DNA from: a virus
IMG/VR virus record: IMGVR_UViG_3300046694_000296
Span: 151,657-215,656 of that record
Direction: 5' to 3' (one strand)
DNA length: 64,000 nt
In this document: positions 34,093 to 42,063 of the stretch, one piece after another
Numbering within the stretch: position 1 is the first letter of the stretch
Layout: each line of letters begins with the position of its first letter
Translations under genes and position numbers: made by a program
Notes under the pieces: generated by a model
What the model was told of the DNA's origin: nothing
The model's input: the letters and a program-made list of their open reading frames with translations, nothing else
Databases searched by the model: none

Positions 34093-34578
34093 ATGAGCAA
34101 GGACAAGACCGCCTACGTGAGCCGCGAAGGGCATCGACTCCAGAGGGTCGAGTGGCAACGCCTGCGTGCCGACAACGCCTACCGCACGGTTCGGGCGTTC
34201 GAGAACGACACGATTGGCGTGACCGCCGAGTGGGTGGGTATCGGCCAGAATCCGCAGACCGTGCCGCCCCAGCACTGGAAGCTCTACCGCCTGACGGTCG
34301 AGAACATCGTGCGCGCCGACGCAGAAGGGAATCCGCTGCCGGTGCCGCGCCGCACGGTCGATCCAAGCCTCACGCGCGACTTTCGCACCGAGCAGGAAGC
34401 GATCGACGCCTACGAAGACGCACTGGTGCGTTTCGGTGGTTGTGAGTGGTTGCCCGCGCCCGACGGCGCGACTGGCCCGCTCTTTGTCGAGCACGGCAAC
34501 AAGTTGCAGGTGGGCGAAAGCAAGATCGACGTGCGCGAGCTGGCCGATGACGTCGCGGACCTCGCCGGGAGCTGGTGA
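34093..34578 (+). CDS. hypothetical protein with C-terminal AGSW
   Basis: 161 aa. Strands EWQRLRADNAYRTVRAF and NTIGVTAEWVG-like segment, ending DDVADLAGSW. The terminal AGSW is shared with the next three genes and, as GSW, with the gene at 15746. The stop overlaps the next ATG (TGATG). Confidence 0.6.
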   Translation: MSKDKTAYVSREGHRLQRVEWQRLRADNAYRTVRAFENDTIGVTAEWVGIGQNPQTVPPQHWKLYRLTVENIVRADAEGNPLPVPRRTVDPSLTRDFRTEQEAIDAYEDALVRFGGCEWLPAPDGATGPLFVEHGNKLQVGESKIDVRELADDVADLAGSW

Positions 34579-34826
34579 TGACGGAATGCGATGAAGTCGC
34601 CGAAGGGATGCGCGACGATTTTCTCGGCTGGATTCGCGCCGAAGAGCGCGAGTTGTCGCACTACGCGGCGCGCAGATTCGTGACCGCGCAGATGCCCGAC
34701 GAGACACCGACGATCCGCGATGACGTGTCCTTGAGCCTCTTCGCCATCGCGCGGGTGCATGTGCACGACCACACGATGCGCCAGAAGATCGCTGAGATGG
34801 ACAGTCCGATGGCCGGGAGTTGGTGA
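34578..34826 (+). CDS. tandem paralogue 1, C-terminal AGSW
   Basis: 82 aa. FLGWIRAEERELSHYAARRFV, then a helical half, ending DSPMAGSW. Clear paralogue of the two following genes by the pattern F-x2-W-[IL]...AA...P...v-x3-L-x-x-[IL]A. Function unknown. Starts at ATG 34578 inside TGATG. Confidence 0.6.
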   Translation: MTECDEVAEGMRDDFLGWIRAEERELSHYAARRFVTAQMPDETPTIRDDVSLSLFAIARVHVHDHTMRQKIAEMDSPMAGSW

Positions 34827-35086
34827 TGGCACGGGATCGCAGCGGGGAAGCCCGGCGGTGGGTGCCGTCGTTCGCACAGTGGCTCGTCGAGAACAAGATG
34901 GAGCTCGATGGGTATGCCGCCTACATCTATGCGCGCAAGGTCGTCGTGCCGGATAGCGGCCGTCAATACCAGAAAGAGATCGGCGTGGCACTGCTCAAGC
35001 TGGCGCAGCAGGAATACGAAGTCGAGGCTCAGAAGCGAGAGCGCGACGAGGAGATGGCGAGCAACCCATTGGCCGGGAGTTGGTGA
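34826..35086 (+). CDS. tandem paralogue 2, C-terminal AGSW
   Basis: 86 aa. FAQWLVENKMELDGYAAYIY and VALLKLAQQEYEVEAQ align with the neighbouring paralogues; ends SNPLAGSW. The 21 bases around its start (34811-34831) recur identically around the next start (35071-35091), so the junction itself is duplicated. Confidence 0.6.
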   Translation: MARDRSGEARRWVPSFAQWLVENKMELDGYAAYIYARKVVVPDSGRQYQKEIGVALLKLAQQEYEVEAQKRERDEEMASNPLAGSW

Positions 35087-35355
35087 TGGCAGAAGCCTCA
35101 AGAATCACTGCCGCGAACATGCTTCATGATTTCATGCGCTGGCTCGCGAAGGAAGGCTATGTGGTGGACGCCCTCGCGGCGCGCGAGTTCGTTGCCAAGC
35201 GACTACCGCACCAGTCCATCGACTATCGCATGAGCGTCGTCCACAAGCTGCTCGAACTGGCGGAACGGGAAGCGAAGAAGGCGCGCGAGCAGCACGAGGC
35301 ATCGCCGCCTCAAGATGAAGATTCAGCCGGCAGCCCATTGGCGGGTAGCTGGTAA
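35086..35355 (+). CDS. tandem paralogue 3, C-terminal AGSW
   Basis: 89 aa. FMRWLAKEGYVVDALAAREFV and VVHKLLELAEREAKKAR align with paralogues 1 and 2; after a disordered acidic patch it ends AGSPLAGSW. Last gene of the long coupled operon, followed directly by a terminator. Confidence 0.6.
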   Translation: MAEASRITAANMLHDFMRWLAKEGYVVDALAAREFVAKRLPHQSIDYRMSVVHKLLELAEREAKKAREQHEASPPQDEDSAGSPLAGSW

Positions 35356-35383
35356 CGGTTTGTCCATGAGTGGTTGGTTTTCA

Positions 35384-35410
35384 GGGGCGCCTTTGGGCGC
35401 CTCTTTTTTT
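35384..35410 (+). terminator. rho-independent terminator
   Basis: Stem GGGGCGCC / GGCGCCTC (one G-U) with loop TTTG, followed by a run of seven T. Ends the 30-35 kb operon. Confidence 0.85.
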
Positions 35411-35668
35411 GCCTCCAGCGCGCAGCCAAGCCTCGCGTGCTATTCGCGCGCCCGCACGCATTCCCTGTTAGCAAAAACGCATCCGAGATGCGAGTGCCGG
35501 GGCCAAAGACCCGTCTTTAAAGTCTCTCTTGTCGCGACGCACTAAGCGACGCGAGACAGGGAAGGGCAAAACGGTCCAGCACCATGCGATACGCGCCTTC
35601 TCCCGGTCGTGAAAATTGAAACCAGCGCGAACACAGCGCAAACCAATCTCACTCAGGAGAAATACGCC
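35411..35668. other. non-coding spacer and long leader
   Basis: Together with 35356-35410 this makes about 313 bases without a gene. It contains an imperfect GTCTC..GTCGCG / GCGACGCGAGAC inverted repeat (35521-35560) and the leader of the next gene. No TATACT or GTAAC palindrome is seen, so the promoter for 35669 is unidentified. Confidence 0.4.
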
Positions 35669-36721
35669 ATGTCCAAGAAAGCCAACGCCTCGAAGAAGTC
35701 CCTCGTCGTCAACATGATCGGTGCCGCCGAAGCCGCACCGATGGACGCTGATCTCGCAGCGCTCCTGAACGTGCTCGAAGTGCCGGGCGCTGCCGACGCA
35801 AGCGCGCCGACCATCGAGGTGATCGAGCAAGCCAATGCGCCGGTCATCGAAGCCGGGGGCGACATCATCGAGTCCGCTGATGTCGAAACGCTCGACCTGT
35901 CCGAGTCGCTTGCTGCGCTCGAAGACAGCGCGCCGATCATTGCGCTGCCTGAGCTGCTGCCCGAGACGCCTGCGGTGATCGAAATCCCCGCCGAAGTCCT
36001 CGCGGGTGGTGAATCCGCTGAGCTCGACGCGGTGCTCGCCAGCATCGAGGTGCAAAACAGCTACGCCGCAGCGCCCACGGGTGACGTCGATCCGACGATC
36101 GAAGCCGCGACCGAACAAGAAGTCGCAGCCGCCACCGAAGAGCTGCCCGCGGTCGCCGCAGAGCCGGACGAAGAAGCGGGTGCCGCAGCGGGCGCTGCGC
36201 CTGCGAAGACCCGCACGCCGCGCGTGCACTACGCCAACAAGACCGATCGCATCAAAGCGCGCCTCGGTGCGAAGTTGGGCGACTACCTCGTCCTCGAACT
36301 CGCAGACGCCGAGCTCGACGGTGACGCCTTGAAAGCGAAGCAGGACGAGACGCTTGCGGTTATCGACGCGATGTCCGTGAAGGTGAAGAACCGCGCGAGC
36401 CTGCTGCTCGACTGGTTGTCGGGCAAGACCGCGCAGCCGAACGAGATCCTCAAGCGCGCGCTTACCGTTCTGCACGCCGACGGGAAGATCACGACCGGCG
36501 ACAACGGGAACCTCCACAAGAACCTGATCGCGAAGCCGTATTCGACGAGCGCTGCCCGCGCGATGGGCCGCAACACAATCACGGTCATGGAGAAGTGCAA
36601 GATGATCGTCGCCAGCGGGACCAAGGGCGAATACGTGCCGAACGAGAACTCGCTCTTCCTCGGTTTCGCAAACGAGATGATGGGCTTCGCCGCAGCGCCC
36701 GAAGAAGCGTCGGCAGCGTAA
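35669..36721 (+). CDS. large acidic-N / basic-C hypothetical protein
   Basis: 350 aa, SD AGGAG at 35656-35660. Residues about 20-180 are low-complexity, acidic and Ala-rich, probably disordered. Residues about 190-350 are a folded, Lys-rich domain (YANKTDRIKARLGAKLGDYLVLELA, ILKRALTVLHADGKITTGDNG, MGRNTITVMEKCKMIV). The arrangement suggests a nucleic-acid-binding domain with a flexible acidic arm. No family recognised. Confidence 0.6.
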   Translation: MSKKANASKKSLVVNMIGAAEAAPMDADLAALLNVLEVPGAADASAPTIEVIEQANAPVIEAGGDIIESADVETLDLSESLAALEDSAPIIALPELLPETPAVIEIPAEVLAGGESAELDAVLASIEVQNSYAAAPTGDVDPTIEAATEQEVAAATEELPAVAAEPDEEAGAAAGAAPAKTRTPRVHYANKTDRIKARLGAKLGDYLVLELADAELDGDALKAKQDETLAVIDAMSVKVKNRASLLLDWLSGKTAQPNEILKRALTVLHADGKITTGDNGNLHKNLIAKPYSTSAARAMGRNTITVMEKCKMIVASGTKGEYVPNENSLFLGFANEMMGFAAAPEEASAA

Positions 36722-36924
36722 GCGCGAGGGAAGCGGGCTTCGGCCCGCTTCGTCGGCCGGGCACCGCGCCTTGGAGATTGCGGGCCGGGCCCGGGATTTC
36801 GACCCATGCGCAGGTATTCCCGCGTCTATCGACGGGCAGGCAGACGCGCGGCACACGCGCAACATTTTGCGCACATACCGCAACAAATTTCTTACGAAGA
36901 TGCAACGCATCCGTGGCGGGTGGC

Positions 36925-36951
36925 TATACTGGACAGTAACCGCTAACTTAC
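36925..36951 (+). promoter_or_regulatory. promoter with downstream variant operator
   Basis: TATACT (36925-36930) then GTAACCGCTAACTTAC (36936-36951), nearly identical to the site in the nrdA leader. The 288-base gap 36722-37009 also holds a G+C-rich hairpin near 36730-36750 (no T-tract). Confidence 0.6.
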
Positions 36952-37009
36952 TAAACGCCAATGATCGGTGCGCAGAATAAGCACATCGCAACCACAACGA
37001 GAAACGACC

Positions 37010-37555
37010 ATGTTTCCGAGCAGCACGAACGACGTCCCGTATGCCTACGCCTTCGCACGCGAGTCCACGCCGGGCTACGCCTTCGTCGAGATCCAGCTGC
37101 GCCGCCTGGTGAAGAACTCCAGCGGCTACCAGCAAAACATCGACCTGATCGTCCGCACGTCCGTCAATCGCGAGTGGGACTACACCTACGCCACGAAGTT
37201 CGCGATGGCCGAGCAGCACGGCCCGGTGGAGATGCAGGAATTGAGCGACACGATGAAGGTGATGACGGCGATCGCCAAGAAGCTCAAGAAGATGGAGCTC
37301 GAGCTCGGCTACGTGAACGACTCCAACTTCCCCGAGTTCGCGCGCCGCGTGCTGGTCGCATCCGGCATCCGCACGGTGTTCGCCGAGCGCTCGTTCAATC
37401 AGGGCGCGCGGAACCGCGACGGTGATCTGCTCGCGGACGGGATTTTCGGCCTGCCGCAGCTCGATCCGAAGCAGGGCGCACGCTTCCTCGACGTGATCGG
37501 TGGTCTGGTGAAGGACACGCTTGAGAAGCGCGGCAAGCAGAAGGAGGTCGCATGA
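37010..37555 (+). CDS. hypothetical protein
   Basis: 181 aa. Beta N-terminus (GYAFVEIQLRRLV, NIDLIVRTSVNREWDY) and helical C-terminus (MQELSDTMKVMTAIAKKLKKME). First gene of a coupled run of small genes; stop overlaps the next start. No domain recognised. Confidence 0.6.
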   Translation: MFPSSTNDVPYAYAFARESTPGYAFVEIQLRRLVKNSSGYQQNIDLIVRTSVNREWDYTYATKFAMAEQHGPVEMQELSDTMKVMTAIAKKLKKMELELGYVNDSNFPEFARRVLVASGIRTVFAERSFNQGARNRDGDLLADGIFGLPQLDPKQGARFLDVIGGLVKDTLEKRGKQKEVA

Positions 37556-37749
37556 CCACTGCCGCGACGCAGGTCCAAATGTATTACGCCGCAGAGCGCC
37601 GCTCTGCTGAAGTCAACCTGACCTTCCTCGATCTGGTGAAGGACGGGATGACGTGCGAGGAGCTCGCCCGCAACATCGAACGCCGCCCGAGCCTCTGGCA
37701 GCGCTTCGAGCACTGGGTTCCGCACCTGCCGTCGAAGGTGACGGCATGA
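37552..37749 (+). CDS. small hypothetical protein
   Basis: 65 aa, ATGA overlaps both sides. LTFLDLVKDGMTCEELARNIERRP resembles a small helix-turn-helix-like region. Function unknown. Confidence 0.5.
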   Translation: MTTAATQVQMYYAAERRSAEVNLTFLDLVKDGMTCEELARNIERRPSLWQRFEHWVPHLPSKVTA

Positions 37750-37931
37750 CCGTCAACGAGTGCATCCGAGTGATGCAAGCGCTCAAGGATCAGGGGCACG
37801 GCCGCAAGCAGATCGTGCTGACCGACTGGCAAGTCAATTCGTCCATCGACACGATCCAGCTGAGCGAAGGCAAGCGCCAGCGCGTGCTGGTGTCGTTCGA
37901 CTACGGCGACCTCGATGGGGAGGACGCATGA
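37746..37931 (+). CDS. small hypothetical protein
   Basis: 61 aa, coupled. MTVNECIRVMQALKDQGHGRKQIV is a common start in short phage proteins; strand-rich C-terminus with an acidic end. Confidence 0.5.
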   Translation: MTVNECIRVMQALKDQGHGRKQIVLTDWQVNSSIDTIQLSEGKRQRVLVSFDYGDLDGEDA

Positions 37932-38128
37932 AGCTCACCTGCAATCAGATGATCCTCCTGCTCGCGCTCTATCGCGGCTCGGTCATCGCGCACGTCGCCA
38001 CGGGCACGAAGGAGGCCGACTTCAATCGCCTTCGTGAGCTCGGCTATGTCGATGGGCTGGACTGCATCACGCGCGCCGGTGATGAGCGCGTGGTCAAGGC
38101 GCTCGCAGGTGTCGGGGTGGCCGCATGA
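37928..38128 (+). CDS. small winged-helix-like protein
   Basis: 66 aa, coupled. QMILLLALYRGSVIAHVATG followed by RLRELGYVDGLDCITRAGDE has the layout of a minimal winged helix (helix, turn, recognition helix, beta wing). Possible regulator; not confirmed. Confidence 0.45.
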   Translation: MKLTCNQMILLLALYRGSVIAHVATGTKEADFNRLRELGYVDGLDCITRAGDERVVKALAGVGVAA

Positions 38129-38364
38129 GCACCCTCACTGTTCGCCTCTATCAATCTGGCGCTGACCGCGAAGAGGCGGTGCGCGCCGGTGTCGCGGGTG
38201 AGTTCGACGCGCTCGTGCGGCGTTACAAAGACGCCTCGATTCCGGTCCACGTGCTCGTCGGGTTCAAGCCGACCGCGCCGTATTCGAGCGACTACCACAC
38301 GGGCGGCCGACAGGGCGCGCTCCTGCGGGAAATGTGCCGTCACGCGAACGGGGTGGCCGCATGA
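38125..38364 (+). CDS. small hypothetical protein
   Basis: 79 aa, coupled. VRLYQSGADREEAVRAGVAG and a positively charged C-terminus. No family recognised. Confidence 0.5.
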   Translation: MSTLTVRLYQSGADREEAVRAGVAGEFDALVRRYKDASIPVHVLVGFKPTAPYSSDYHTGGRQGALLREMCRHANGVAA

Positions 38365-38564
38365 GCATCGCTTTCTGCGACAAGCCGCTCGCCGCCGAAG
38401 GCTACACGAGCTATCGCTACAAGGGCCGCTTCGGCTGGATCATGATCGGCGCGCACGACACGGACGACGCGCTGCGTGAAGCTCGCCGCAGCACCGACGA
38501 TCCGGTGACGGTCGCCGGGCTTCAAATCTGGAATGGCAACGAATACACGGAGGTAACAGCATGA
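38361..38564 (+). CDS. small hypothetical protein
   Basis: 67 aa, coupled. YTSYRYKGRFGWIMIGAHDTDDALREARRS is the kind of short strand-helix module seen in many accessory phage genes. Function unknown. Confidence 0.5.
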   Translation: MSIAFCDKPLAAEGYTSYRYKGRFGWIMIGAHDTDDALREARRSTDDPVTVAGLQIWNGNEYTEVTA

Positions 38565-39028
38565 CCCGCCCCTACAACGTCATCAACATCAACGGCTACA
38601 TCGTGCCCGCCACGTTTCACGACGCGCTCAAGAAGATCCTCGTCGCCATCAAGGAAGGGCGCGTCAAGGCCAAAGCAGCGCGCCGCTATGTCAAGCAGGT
38701 CAACCTCGCAGGCGACACCTGCATGTGCGCCATCGGCGCGCTGCTGACGCGGGAACAGTTGGCTGAAATCCTCGATGAGGGAATGAACGGCAAGGGGCTT
38801 TCCCGCCTTGCGACTTGGTTCGGCGCGCGCAACATCGAGGCGATGACGGCCATGACGTCGTGGGATTCCGGCTGGTTGCAGGCAAATTTTGACAGCTACG
38901 CCGAAGACGACGCGATGCCTGCCTTCGAGGTGCGCCTACTCCGCTACATGGATGAGAAGCCCAACTACCCGAACCCCGCCATCGAACACACCGGCGCGTG
39001 GCACTTCCCGGTGAGCCTGACGGCATAA
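38561..39028 (+). CDS. Cys-motif phage protein
   Basis: 155 aa, coupled. A central DTCMCAIGALLTREQLAEI resembles the C-x-C-x2-G-[SA] signature in the genes at 43333 and 43743. Lys-rich N-terminal helix. Function unknown; may be part of one accessory family in this phage. Confidence 0.55.
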   Translation: MTRPYNVININGYIVPATFHDALKKILVAIKEGRVKAKAARRYVKQVNLAGDTCMCAIGALLTREQLAEILDEGMNGKGLSRLATWFGARNIEAMTAMTSWDSGWLQANFDSYAEDDAMPAFEVRLLRYMDEKPNYPNPAIEHTGAWHFPVSLTA

Positions 39029-39042
39029 GCACGCCCGACGAA

Positions 39043-39228
39043 ATGTGGAAGTGTCAGGACGGTCGCCTCATCGCAGTCGGCGACATGACCGAGGCCCACG
39101 CCAAGAACGTGCTGCGCATGATCCTGCGCAATAACCGCCAGCGCCGCGCGTTGCAAGCCGATCTCGATCGCCTCGAAGTCTCGCTACGCGAGATGGTGGA
39201 AGAGCATCGCAAGTGGGGCAGCGATTGA
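39043..39228 (+). CDS. small helical protein (MWKCQDGRLI family)
   Basis: 61 aa. The start MWKCQDGRLIAVGDMTEAHAKN matches a small family in phages and plasmids whose members begin 'MWK-x-x-DG-x-x-I-x-V-x-D-M-T-x-x-H'. The rest is an amphipathic helix. Function unknown. Confidence 0.6.
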   Translation: MWKCQDGRLIAVGDMTEAHAKNVLRMILRNNRQRRALQADLDRLEVSLREMVEEHRKWGSD

Positions 39229-39232
39229 ATCC

Positions 39233-39280
39233 AGCCGGGCGCCACAGCCCGGTCGGGAGAATTCACACATCGACAACGCG
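39233..39280 (+). repeat. intergenic leader repeat A1
   Basis: Hairpin CCGGGC-GCCACA-GCCCGG, then TCGGGAGAAT and ACATCGACAACGCG before the next SD. A second copy with substitutions lies at 42923-42972. Confidence 0.5.
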
Positions 39281-39297
39281 CACAGGGAGCGCACAGC

Positions 39298-39636
39298 ATG
39301 AAATGGTTGATCCTCAAAGAGCCCATCGCTGCCGAGCTGGGCACGCCGCCTGACTCCATCGGGCACGGGCGCGTGAAGCCTGCCCATCGTCCGGTGATCG
39401 ACGCGATCAACGCCGAAGCGCGCGAGCAGTTCCTCGCCGAATACACGGTCCTGTGGCCGTATGAGTTCCAGCTCCTCGATGACGACGGTGCCGTCTACTT
39501 CGAGGGCAAGTGCGGCGACATCGCGCTCGCGCCGGCCGACGAAGCATTCGCGCCGCTCGACTGGGCCAAGAACGACTCGGGCTGCACGGAGCTGCGCTAC
39601 CGCAAGGTGGGCGCCGACAAATGGGAGACGCTATGA
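39298..39636 (+). CDS. hypothetical protein
   Basis: 112 aa, SD AGGGAG. WPYEFQLLDDDGAVYFEGKCGDI suggests a beta-rich fold. Overlaps the next start (ATGA). No family recognised. Confidence 0.55.
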   Translation: MKWLILKEPIAAELGTPPDSIGHGRVKPAHRPVIDAINAEAREQFLAEYTVLWPYEFQLLDDDGAVYFEGKCGDIALAPADEAFAPLDWAKNDSGCTELRYRKVGADKWETL

Positions 39637-39959
39637 CCGTCCTCTACGAAGCGGTGCGCGAATTCCTCGAACGGGCCAAGGGCGACGATCTAGTCGATGC
39701 GCTCACAGACCTGCGCGACGCCTACGTGAACACGACCGTCGCCGACGGTGGGCTGATCGAAGCCGCACGCGACCGTTACGCGCTCGGGAGCAGCGACAAC
39801 ATCGAAATCGACGACGGCGCGCTGACGTCCATCGGCGACGAGGGCACATGGGTGCAGGCGTGGGTCTGGATGGAACACGAGGACGACGAAGACGACTGCG
39901 GCTGCCCGCTCGGTTTGCTGAAAGGTGAGACGTGTGGCGTTTGCGGGAAGACCACCTGA
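39633..39959 (+). CDS. acidic protein with C-terminal Cys cluster
   Basis: 108 aa. Helical start, acidic middle, then CGCPLGLLKGETCGVCGKTT with four Cys in a possible metal site. Stop overlaps next ATG. Confidence 0.55.
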   Translation: MTVLYEAVREFLERAKGDDLVDALTDLRDAYVNTTVADGGLIEAARDRYALGSSDNIEIDDGALTSIGDEGTWVQAWVWMEHEDDEDDCGCPLGLLKGETCGVCGKTT

Positions 39960-40162
39960 TGCGCCTCATCTTCTTCCCGAAGTCGTTGCCTAATCCGTTC
40001 ACCATCGCGCTGTCAGGCATGACCGTCGATGATTTCGGCAATCAGATCCACCTGGAGGGCAACGCGCAGTGGTTCGCCGCCGCGAACTTCAGCGACGAAA
40101 ACTACTTCGACGCATCGACCGGCTTCGGCCCGCTCGGTTGGCGCGAAGCCATGAATAAGTAA
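39959..40162 (+). CDS. small hypothetical protein
   Basis: 67 aa. Beta-strand pattern LIFFPKSLPNPFTIALSG and an aromatic C-terminus. Its stop lies inside an operator-like repeat. Confidence 0.5.
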   Translation: MRLIFFPKSLPNPFTIALSGMTVDDFGNQIHLEGNAQWFAAANFSDENYFDASTGFGPLGWREAMNK

Positions 40163-40170
40163 GGGGTTAC
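40159..40170. promoter_or_regulatory. operator-like palindrome
   Basis: GTAAGGGGTTAC overlapping the stop of the previous gene and 2 bases before the next ATG. No -10 hexamer nearby, so this copy could act as a roadblock rather than a promoter operator. Confidence 0.45.
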
Positions 40171-40172
40171 TC

Positions 40173-40592
40173 ATGCACCTGACAGCAAGAGAGCGTCGCC
40201 TCATGAAAGCGGCACCCACCCTGAGCACGACGCAGCGCGTGTCCATCGCCCGTCATTGGCCCAAGTCGCGCGGGCAAGCGGCGACGGTCCTGTCTGCTGA
40301 GCATGTGGCGCGCGATGCGAACTACCCGGACATCGACCAGACCGGCAAGGGCCAGTTCAAGGGCAAGTGCAATCGCACGGCGTGCGAAGAGCGGGGCGAG
40401 GACATCGCATGGTGGAACCGCCCGATGCGGGCCTTCTACTGCTCGGACTGCCGCCGCGAGATCAGCCGCTTCGACGACTACCGCGGCACGCCGCAGCAGA
40501 TCTTCGAAAACGCTCCGCGCGTCGATGCTGATACGCCAGCACCGCATCCCGAAAATGAATCTGTCGCAACCAACCACGCAACCGCACCATGA
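40173..40592 (+). CDS. zinc-ribbon-like phage protein
   Basis: 139 aa. CNRTACEERGEDIAWWNRPM and FYCSDC give a C-x4-C / C-x2-C zinc site in the middle, with a basic N-terminus (LTARERRLMKAAP). Disordered C-terminus carrying the ACCAACCAC-type repeat. Role unknown. Confidence 0.6.
   Translation: MHLTARERRLMKAAPTLSTTQRVSIARHWPKSRGQAATVLSAEHVARDANYPDIDQTGKGQFKGKCNRTACEERGEDIAWWNRPMRAFYCSDCRREISRFDDYRGTPQQIFENAPRVDADTPAPHPENESVATNHATAP
40561..40582 (+). repeat. A/C-rich leader repeat B1
   Basis: CTGTCGCAACCAACCAC, identical to the stretch at 42032-42048 and similar to 41155-41170. It overlaps the 3' end of one gene and precedes the ATG of the next. Confidence 0.5.
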
Positions 40593-41116
40593 GCCTGAAC
40601 ATAGAACGCCTCGAACTGCTCGCCGCCGCGCTTGAGCAGCAGAAATTCGCCGCGCCCGCCGAATTCGATCTGTCCTACTGGATCAGGAACAACGGCGATC
40701 ACCTCGCTCTCCGCAACCGCGAGAACGCCACTGTCGTCGCCGACAAAGAGTTCGGCAGCGCCGAGTGCGTGGTCGTCGATCCAGCCCGCGTCGATTGCAG
40801 CGCTGCCGCATGTGCGTGCGGGCATGCCGCACTCATGCCTGAATTCCACGCGCTCGGGTTCAAGCTGGTCGTGCCTGTCTCGGGTGTTTTCGCCGGCTCT
40901 GCGCAGCCATTCTTCGACGGGCATCTCGGATGGGACGCCGTGCGCCTGTTCTTCGGGCTCCAGAGTGAGTGGGCCGACTACTTGTTCGATATCGACTCCT
41001 ACGTCGACGAAGACGACGATGAGCCGCCGACGGCCGCAGACGTTGCCTTGCGCATTCGCAATCTGGCCCACGACGAGCGCCTGTCGCACCAGATGGGCCT
41101 GTCGGGCGCGCAGTAA
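40589..41116 (+). CDS. Cys-motif phage protein (paralogue of 25998)
   Basis: 175 aa, ATGA overlap. CSAAACACGHAALMPEFHALGF aligns with the CGTIACAAGW protein at 25998, followed by LFFGLQSEWADYLFDID versus LFNIGNTQAHVLFG there. Acidic C-terminal patch. Function unknown. Confidence 0.6.
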   Translation: MSLNIERLELLAAALEQQKFAAPAEFDLSYWIRNNGDHLALRNRENATVVADKEFGSAECVVVDPARVDCSAAACACGHAALMPEFHALGFKLVVPVSGVFAGSAQPFFDGHLGWDAVRLFFGLQSEWADYLFDIDSYVDEDDDEPPTAADVALRIRNLAHDERLSHQMGLSGAQ

Positions 41117-41137
41117 TCCGATCGTCATCCGTCATGC

Positions 41138-41170
41138 GACCGGGAAACTGGTCGTATCGCAACCACACAC
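41138..41170 (+). repeat. intergenic leader repeat B2
   Basis: GACCGGGAAACTGGTC hairpin, then TCGCAACCACACAC. A related block is at 42013-42052. Confidence 0.5.
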
Positions 41171-41181
41171 GGGGAAGCCCC

Positions 41182-41478
41182 ATGCCGAAGCACCAAATGA
41201 CCGAGAGCGTCATCATCCGTCCCGCCAGCACGCGCTACGGTGGGCAAGACGCCGACTTCTCGATGTTCGACTATATCCAGAACGAATTCGAGAGCGACAA
41301 GATCCACGCGGTTCTCACGCACGTTCCGTATGACATCAGCGCGAAGATGCAGCGCCTCGAAAACGACCGCGCCGCGCTGCTCGACACTGCCGCGCTGGTG
41401 ATCGCCTCGTGGGAGGAGGGCGACTTGGCCGGCGCCGTTCGCGCGCTCGAACGTGCCGTCAAAGAGGTCCAGTCATGA
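41182..41478 (+). CDS. hypothetical protein
   Basis: 98 aa. FSMFDYIQNEFESDKIHAVL and a long helix KMQRLENDRAALLDTAALVI. Ends coupled to the next gene. No family recognised. Confidence 0.55.
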   Translation: MPKHQMTESVIIRPASTRYGGQDADFSMFDYIQNEFESDKIHAVLTHVPYDISAKMQRLENDRAALLDTAALVIASWEEGDLAGAVRALERAVKEVQS

Positions 41479-41762
41479 GCGGCCGCCACCTTGTCGCCGC
41501 CGCGCTCGACGACGCCAACGACGAGAAGCACCACGGGGAAGCCTACACAGTGCACCTGTGGCTGCGCTCGGGTCGCGAGGTGCGCGGAGCGGTCGAGCGC
41601 GGAATGATGCGCCCGTTCAACGGCGGGCTGCTGCTGGAGCTGGAGGTGTGGAGGCAGCCGCTCCACAACGGCTACCCGCGCGGCGGTGAGCCGCCCATCC
41701 CGACAGGTCATCGCGTCCTCATCGACCCCGACGAGGTGGAGCAGATCGAGATCGTCTGGTGA
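41475..41762 (+). CDS. hypothetical protein
   Basis: 95 aa, coupled. All-beta look (YTVHLWLRSGREVRGAVERG, LLLELEVW). A small barrel like those of Sm-type folds is possible but not supported further. Confidence 0.55.
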   Translation: MSGRHLVAAALDDANDEKHHGEAYTVHLWLRSGREVRGAVERGMMRPFNGGLLLELEVWRQPLHNGYPRGGEPPIPTGHRVLIDPDEVEQIEIVW

Positions 41763-42016
41763 TCCGCGACCCGTTCAAGGGCTGCTCGCCGCGCTACGCC
41801 GCCTACTGCATCGCGCATGGGCTCACGCCGGCGGGCACGCAGCCCACGTCGCGGCATATCCGCCCGTTCGTCTACTGGATCGGGCATCACCTGGACATCT
41901 GGTGCAAGGCGCACGGCAAGCGCCGCCATACCCTCGGGTTCGTCGAGCACAGAGCGTTTGACGAATGGATCGCGCAGAAATACCCGCGACCCATCCGCAA
42001 GGGCTCCACACCCTGA
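41759..42016 (+). CDS. hypothetical protein, GTG start
   Basis: 85 aa from GTG 41759, overlapping the previous stop. Basic, aromatic-rich (RYAAYCIAHGL, FVYWIGHHLDIWC). Resembles short proteins that recur in phage late-early operons; function unknown. Confidence 0.5.
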   Translation: MIRDPFKGCSPRYAAYCIAHGLTPAGTQPTSRHIRPFVYWIGHHLDIWCKAHGKRRHTLGFVEHRAFDEWIAQKYPRPIRKGSTP

Positions 42017-42052
42017 CCGGGAAACTAACACCTGTCGCAACCAACCACACAC
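42013..42052 (+). repeat. intergenic leader repeat B3
   Basis: GACCGGGAAACT, then CTGTCGCAACCAACCAC and ACAC before the ATG at 42064. Shares both halves with 41138-41170 and the second half with 40561-40577. Confidence 0.5.
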
Positions 42053-42063
42053 GACAACGCATC

